Below are positions 4,985-8,547 of a stretch of 8,547 nucleotides of DNA, one piece after another. The notes under the pieces are model-generated. The model did not search any database. It worked only from the letters and a program-made list of their open reading frames with translations, and had not been told where the DNA came from. This stretch comes from Acidobacteriota bacterium (GTDB taxonomy: Bacteria; Acidobacteriota; Terriglobia; UBA7540), in contig QHZM01000214.1 in NCBI GenBank assembly GCA_003224665.1, positions 1 through 8,547 on the forward strand, read 5' to 3'. Numbering within the stretch: position 1 is the first letter of the stretch; the number at the start of each line of letters is the position of its first letter. A program made the position numbers and the translations under genes.

Positions 4985-7615
4985 TTAATGGTTAAACATG
5001 AATTCCTTGCTCGTCAGCATCGCCCAGGTCAGGTCTTCCAGCGCGACGCGACGAGGATTGCCGGCGCCCCAGGAACCCCCTTGTTTCGCCTGCGTCTCGT
5101 CGAGTGCGCTCACGAGTTCCCGCCGTTCGGCTTCGGAAGGATAACGGTTCAGTGCCGAGAGGTAGAGGTATTCCACAGTCCGCTGGTTTGAAATCCCAAG
5201 CTTGAGCAGCATGTCCACAGTCCCGCCGGGCGCGCGCAGTTTATTGTTCAGGGTCTCACCGTTGATGATGTGGAGCGCCTGGGTAATGCTGGGCTGGCTC
5301 TGGCGCTCGCTCTCGCTGGTCTGCTGCCGCGGCGGCCGTCCAAACACGGTCAGGAAATAAGATTCCACCTGTGTGTCCGGCAACTGGAGCGCCCGCATGC
5401 CGACCGGATACCCTTCGAATTTCTCGGGCATCTGCGTCACTTGCGAAACGGCGTCCAGGAGCACTTCGGCGGGCAGGCGCTTGAGGATGTAATGCGAATA
5501 GTACTTTTCGTCCTGGACGTTGTGTTCGCTCGGTTCCGACGACGTCTGATACGTGGCCGAGTTCATGATGGTCCGGATCAGGTGGCGGACGTCGAAGCCG
5601 TGTCCCACGAAGTCCTGGACGACGGCGTTCAGGAGTTCCTCATTCGTGGGCGGATTCGTGGCGCGCATGTCATCCACGGCTTCCACCAGCCCGCGGCCCA
5701 TGAAGTTTTTCCAGACCCGGTTTACCAGTGCCCGCGCGAAATAGGGATTTTGGGGCGACGTGAGCCACTGGGCGAAATACACGCGCCGGTCAACGGGGGA
5801 ATCGAGCGGGAGGGCCGAGGCCTCCAGCGGGCGAGGGGCCAGCGGCCGGCCCAGGCGCGGATAAATAATGTCGCCCGTCGTGCTGGAGAACACGGTGACG
5901 TCTTCGAGTGCCCTCCGCGTGCGCGCGAAACTGCCCGTCTTCAGCCGCACCCGGGCGAACAGGTTGGCCATACTGAAGTAGTCATTTTGGGTCCATTTCT
6001 CGAGCGGGTGGTTGTGGCAATGCGCGCACGTGATGCTCATCCCCAGGAACGCCTTGGTCATGTTTTCGGAGACGTCGATGGGGTCGCGCTGGATGGCGTA
6101 ATAGTTGGCCGCCCCGTTCTCGCGCGTATTCCCGGTGGCGGTGACGATTTCCCGCGCGAACTGGTCCCACGGCTTGTTTTTCGCGACGCTCTCCCGGACC
6201 CAGTTGTAGTAGCTCCACGTTTCACTCGGGGAGAGCTTCTCGCTTGAGACCAGCAGCAGGTCGGACCACTTGTAAGCCCAATAGTCCACGAACTCCAGCC
6301 GCGAGATCAGCTCGTCAATCAAATGGGCGCGCTTGTCGGGAGAATGGTCCGCCAGAAACTTTTCCGTTTCAGCCGCCGTGGGGAGAATCCCCGCGGCATC
6401 CAGGTAGGCCCGGCGAATGAACTCTTCGTCCATGGCCGGGCGGGAAGGCGGGATGTGCAGCTCCTGGAGCTTCTTCAGGACGAGGTCGTCAAGGTAGTTA
6501 TTTCGAGGGGCGCGCGGGAAGACAGACTCCTCCGGCGCGTACGGGTAGGGAACCGTCAGGCGGGCGAAGGAGACCCGGCTCAGGTACCAAACGGTGACCG
6601 GCGCTTCCCCGAAACCCCGCATCCGAACCAGACCGTCCTGGTCAACTGTGGCCGCGCTTTCGTCACCGCTGGTGAACTTGGTCCAGCGCGTGACGTCTTC
6701 CGAATGACCGTCGGAGAAACGAGCGGTCACTAAAAGCTGCTGCTGCGCTCCCGGTCGCAGCGAGACGTGGCGGGGCGAGATTTCAAGCGACTCAATGCGG
6801 GGGTCGCTGTCCTTCGGAGGAGGCATGCCCGCCGCAATCCATCCGGCCATCACCTGGAATTCGGGCGAGCCCACGGCAAACCGTCGCCCGCCGCCATGCG
6901 GGATCGTCAACGTCGGCTTGAGGAGGATCAGGCTTTTTGCCGGGTCAACCTTGACGGTCCTGCGGGCGTCGGCCTGGCGGGTCAGCGTGAGGTAGTCGAG
7001 GTCCGGGTCGTAACCGCGCAGGGTCAGCTTGAACCCGTTCTTACCGGCGGCGGCGCCATGGCAAGCCCCGGAGTTGCAACCCAGCTTGGTCATGACCGGC
7101 AGGACCTGATTGCGGAAGCTCCAAACAAAGGGTGCCGCGAAGTCTTTCACCTGGACCTTGGCAGAAGCCTCGTGACCTTGGAGAGCGGCTTTCAGCGTGG
7201 TCTCGCCGTCCCCTGTCGGCTGGACAAAACCTCGGTCGTCAGTCACGCCGACCTTGGCGTCCGACGAAATGACTTTGACTTGAGCCGTTAAATCTTCCTG
7301 GTGGCCGTCCTCGAATAATCCTTCGATCACCAGTCTCTGGCGGGCGCGAGGCCCGGTGAGCGAAATTGAAGGGGGAAGAATCGAGATCTCGCGAAGCGCG
7401 GCTTCCTTGCGCTCGGAGTGTGCCGGGACGGGCGCGGGGCGTCGAATCCCCTTCGAGGCCGTCGGGCGCTTGGGCGCCGCCTGGGTTTTTGCCGGTGCGG
7501 TCGCCTTCTCGCCGCGCGGACCTGCTTGCGAATGCAAAAGTAAAGCGCGCGCCGGCACGAGCGCGGCCACTGACAGGAGGATTAGGCAAGCGTGCTCGCT
7601 GTGTTGGAGTTTCAT
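4985..7615 (-). CDS. PSCyt1-DUF1549-DUF1553 multidomain cytochrome-like exported protein
   Basis: An 876-residue protein counted from the ATG at 7615-7613. The frame can be extended nine residues to a TTG at 7642, but only the ATG gives a normal signal peptide (MKLQHSEHACLILLSVAALV). After an Ala/Pro/Lys-rich linker (about 32-72) come: Ig-like domain 1 (75-157, with FEDGHQEDLT); a PSCyt1 cytochrome module (about 165-265) with CNSGACHG (Cys180, Cys185, His186, a CX4CH spacing) and HGGGRRF (240-246); Ig-like domain 2 (274-356, with FSDGHSEDVT); DUF1549/PSCyt2 (about 374-558), ending in a canonical CAHCHNHPLEKW (Cys530, Cys533, His534); and DUF1553/PSD1 (about 604-861), with 'LVNRVWKNFMGRGLV' and 'FGRPPR'. 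These families were named from the planctomycete Rhodopirellula; their biochemical role is not established. The gene lies between the DUF1501 and WD40-cytochrome genes. Length and domain order are normal and the frame is intact. Where DUF1553 proteins often have a Cys-x-Cys before 'ER', this one reads TSESER. Confidence 0.93.
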   Translation of the reverse strand: MKLQHSEHACLILLSVAALVPARALLLHSQAGPRGEKATAPAKTQAAPKRPTASKGIRRPAPVPAHSERKEAALREISILPPSISLTGPRARQRLVIEGLFEDGHQEDLTAQVKVISSDAKVGVTDDRGFVQPTGDGETTLKAALQGHEASAKVQVKDFAAPFVWSFRNQVLPVMTKLGCNSGACHGAAAGKNGFKLTLRGYDPDLDYLTLTRQADARRTVKVDPAKSLILLKPTLTIPHGGGRRFAVGSPEFQVMAGWIAAGMPPPKDSDPRIESLEISPRHVSLRPGAQQQLLVTARFSDGHSEDVTRWTKFTSGDESAATVDQDGLVRMRGFGEAPVTVWYLSRVSFARLTVPYPYAPEESVFPRAPRNNYLDDLVLKKLQELHIPPSRPAMDEEFIRRAYLDAAGILPTAAETEKFLADHSPDKRAHLIDELISRLEFVDYWAYKWSDLLLVSSEKLSPSETWSYYNWVRESVAKNKPWDQFAREIVTATGNTRENGAANYYAIQRDPIDVSENMTKAFLGMSITCAHCHNHPLEKWTQNDYFSMANLFARVRLKTGSFARTRRALEDVTVFSSTTGDIIYPRLGRPLAPRPLEASALPLDSPVDRRVYFAQWLTSPQNPYFARALVNRVWKNFMGRGLVEAVDDMRATNPPTNEELLNAVVQDFVGHGFDVRHLIRTIMNSATYQTSSEPSEHNVQDEKYYSHYILKRLPAEVLLDAVSQVTQMPEKFEGYPVGMRALQLPDTQVESYFLTVFGRPPRQQTSESERQSQPSITQALHIINGETLNNKLRAPGGTVDMLLKLGISNQRTVEYLYLSALNRYPSEAERRELVSALDETQAKQGGSWGAGNPRRVALEDLTWAMLTSKEFMFNH

Positions 7616-7630
7616 GGGTAAGTCGGATTC

Positions 7631-7653
7631 TCTCCTCAACAAGGGTGAGGAGA
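7631..7653 (-). promoter_or_regulatory. Intercistronic hairpin upstream of the DUF1549/DUF1553 start codon
   Basis: Perfect 8-bp inverted repeat (TCTCCTCA at 7631-7638, TGAGGAGA at 7646-7653) with a 7-nt loop. It lies between the DUF1501 stop (7656-7658) and the ATG at 7615. On the transcribed strand its 3' arm is TGAGGAGA, the only Shine-Dalgarno-like sequence before the next gene, about 16 nt from the ATG. No T run follows, so it is not a terminator. It may mask the ribosome binding site or act as a processing or stability element. Confidence 0.5.
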
Positions 7654-7655
7654 AC

Positions 7656-8547
7656 TTACAAGAGCTCGGAGATAGGCTCGACCCCGTGGTCCACGAGCCG
7701 GATAGGCCTTCCCTGGGGGCCCGGCAGATCGATTTCCAGGCTGATCCCCAGCGCCTGATAGATGGTGGCAGCCACTTCCGCCGGAGTCACCGGCCGATCC
7801 TGGGGCGCGGCGCCGATTTCATCCGAGGAGCCGACCACGCGCCCGCCTTTGATTCCTCCCCCGGCCATCACCATCGTCCAGCACTGCGGCCAGTGGTCGC
7901 GCCCGCCGGCGGGGTTGATCTTGGGCGTCCGCCCGAACTCGCCCGTGGCCACCACGACCGTTGTGTCGAGCAGGCCGTGGTCCTGCAAGTCCTCGAGCAG
8001 CGAGCTGTAAGCGTTGTCGAACATCGGCCCCAGCAGGTCTTTCATGCTGCTGATGGAAGTGAATGGGGCCGATCCGTGGATGTCCCACGTCAGCTCGTTG
8101 AAGACCGTCTCGAACATGTTGATGGTCACGAAGCGAACGCCGCGCTCGATCAGGCGCCTCGCCAGCAGGCACCCTTGTCCGAAGCGGTTCATGCCGTACT
8201 TCTCCCGCATCGTCTGGGATTCCTGGCCGAGCTCGAAAGCCTCGCGCGCTTTAGCGGAGGACATCAGCGTGTACGCCTGGCTGAAGGTGGAATCCATCAG
8301 CTTCGCGTCCTGGCTGGACTCGAAGTACGAGACGGCTTTATCAATCGCGTCGCGCCAGCTCCGCCGGCGGTCCACCCGGACGGCTGAAATGTAATCGGGC
8401 GGAAGCATGTCCGGGACTTTGAAATTCGGGTCGGAGGGGTCAGCGTTCAAGACGAAGGGGTCGAATGTCTTGCCCAGGAAGCCGGCGGTCTGGCCGTGTG
8501 GCATGTTGCCGCCTGTGTTGCCGATCGGGTGGGGCATCAGCACGTGG
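7656..8547 (-). CDS. DUF1501 family protein (alkaline phosphatase/sulfatase superfamily fold), 5' end cut off
   Basis: The C-terminal 296 residues of a DUF1501 protein; the frame is open to the right edge, so the true start lies outside. DUF1501 proteins are usually about 430-480 residues with a Tat signal peptide, so roughly a third is missing. Visible family features are MPHPIGNTGGNMPHGQ near the start, 'GCLLARRLIERGVRFVTI' (124-141), the 'WDIHG' metal-site-like motif (153-157), 'LLDTTVVVATGEFGRTP' (191-207), and GGRDHWPQCWTMVMAGGGIKGG (213-234), with 'VTPAEVAATIYQALGI' near the end (252-267). The EFGRTP and GRDHW motifs resemble metal-coordinating C-terminal motifs of the alkaline phosphatase superfamily, but no substrate is proven for DUF1501. 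These genes are very often next to DUF1549/DUF1553 genes, as here, with a 40-nt gap. The protein is probably exported folded and works with the downstream cytochrome-like protein. Confidence 0.93.
   Translation of the reverse strand, partial: HVLMPHPIGNTGGNMPHGQTAGFLGKTFDPFVLNADPSDPNFKVPDMLPPDYISAVRVDRRRSWRDAIDKAVSYFESSQDAKLMDSTFSQAYTLMSSAKAREAFELGQESQTMREKYGMNRFGQGCLLARRLIERGVRFVTINMFETVFNELTWDIHGSAPFTSISSMKDLLGPMFDNAYSSLLEDLQDHGLLDTTVVVATGEFGRTPKINPAGGRDHWPQCWTMVMAGGGIKGGRVVGSSDEIGAAPQDRPVTPAEVAATIYQALGISLEIDLPGPQGRPIRLVDHGVEPISELL

Noticed and set aside
5270..6247. Plus-strand open frame of 325 codons opposite the DUF1549/DUF1553 gene
   Set aside because: Arg-rich shadow with no domain, signal peptide or plausible ribosome binding site.
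7356..8387. Plus-strand open frame of 343 codons running across the DUF1501/DUF1549 junction
   Set aside because: It covers parts of two confident minus-strand genes and their intercistronic hairpin, and has no recognisable family.
1..8547. CRISPR array, tRNA, rRNA or insertion sequence
   Set aside because: No regularly spaced direct repeats, no tRNA-like cloverleaf or CCA end, no rRNA motifs and no transposase frame were seen on either strand.

Overview
The window is about 60% G+C and, apart from one doubtful fragment, all its genes lie on the minus strand, so transcription runs from the high-coordinate end to the low one. The main content is a run of four large genes for exported proteins: a DUF1501 protein (cut by the right edge), a PSCyt1/DUF1549/DUF1553 multidomain cytochrome-like protein, a c-type cytochrome fused to a seven-bladed WD40 propeller, and a secreted beta-sandwich protein with TIG/IPT-like and PPC domains. 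These families are greatly expanded in Planctomycetota, Verrucomicrobiota and Acidobacteriota. The domain mix and G+C look most like a soil acidobacterium of the Solibacter/Bryobacter type, but this is inference from gene families, not from a marker gene.

Layout: positions 8547 to 970 hold the four-gene cassette. The gaps are short (40, 76 and 81 nt) and none contains a convincing terminator, so it is probably one operon. Two of the gaps hold perfect short inverted repeats. Positions 457 to 969 contain no confident gene. They include a plus-strand fragment (about 738-880) whose translation resembles the C-terminal end of a planctomycete-type cytochrome domain, followed by a hairpin with a short T run (924-959). 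Positions 456 to 1 hold a lower-G+C BrnT/BrnA-type toxin-antitoxin pair, with the antitoxin cut by the left edge.

How the genes may work together: together the cassette offers three CXnCH haem-binding motifs, an alkaline-phosphatase-superfamily fold (DUF1501), a beta-propeller and a large adhesive-looking beta-sandwich protein. All are probably exported. This fits an envelope or periplasmic complex that couples redox chemistry to processing or binding of an extracellular substrate. No biochemical role is established for this gene set as far as I know, so it is the best candidate here for an undescribed system.

The most unexpected sequence-level signal is a sharply bounded stretch of about 650 bp (2220-2880) inside the PPC-domain gene. 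Its strand composition is strongly C-over-G on the plus strand, unlike the flanking parts of the same gene, which suggests a mosaic gene.
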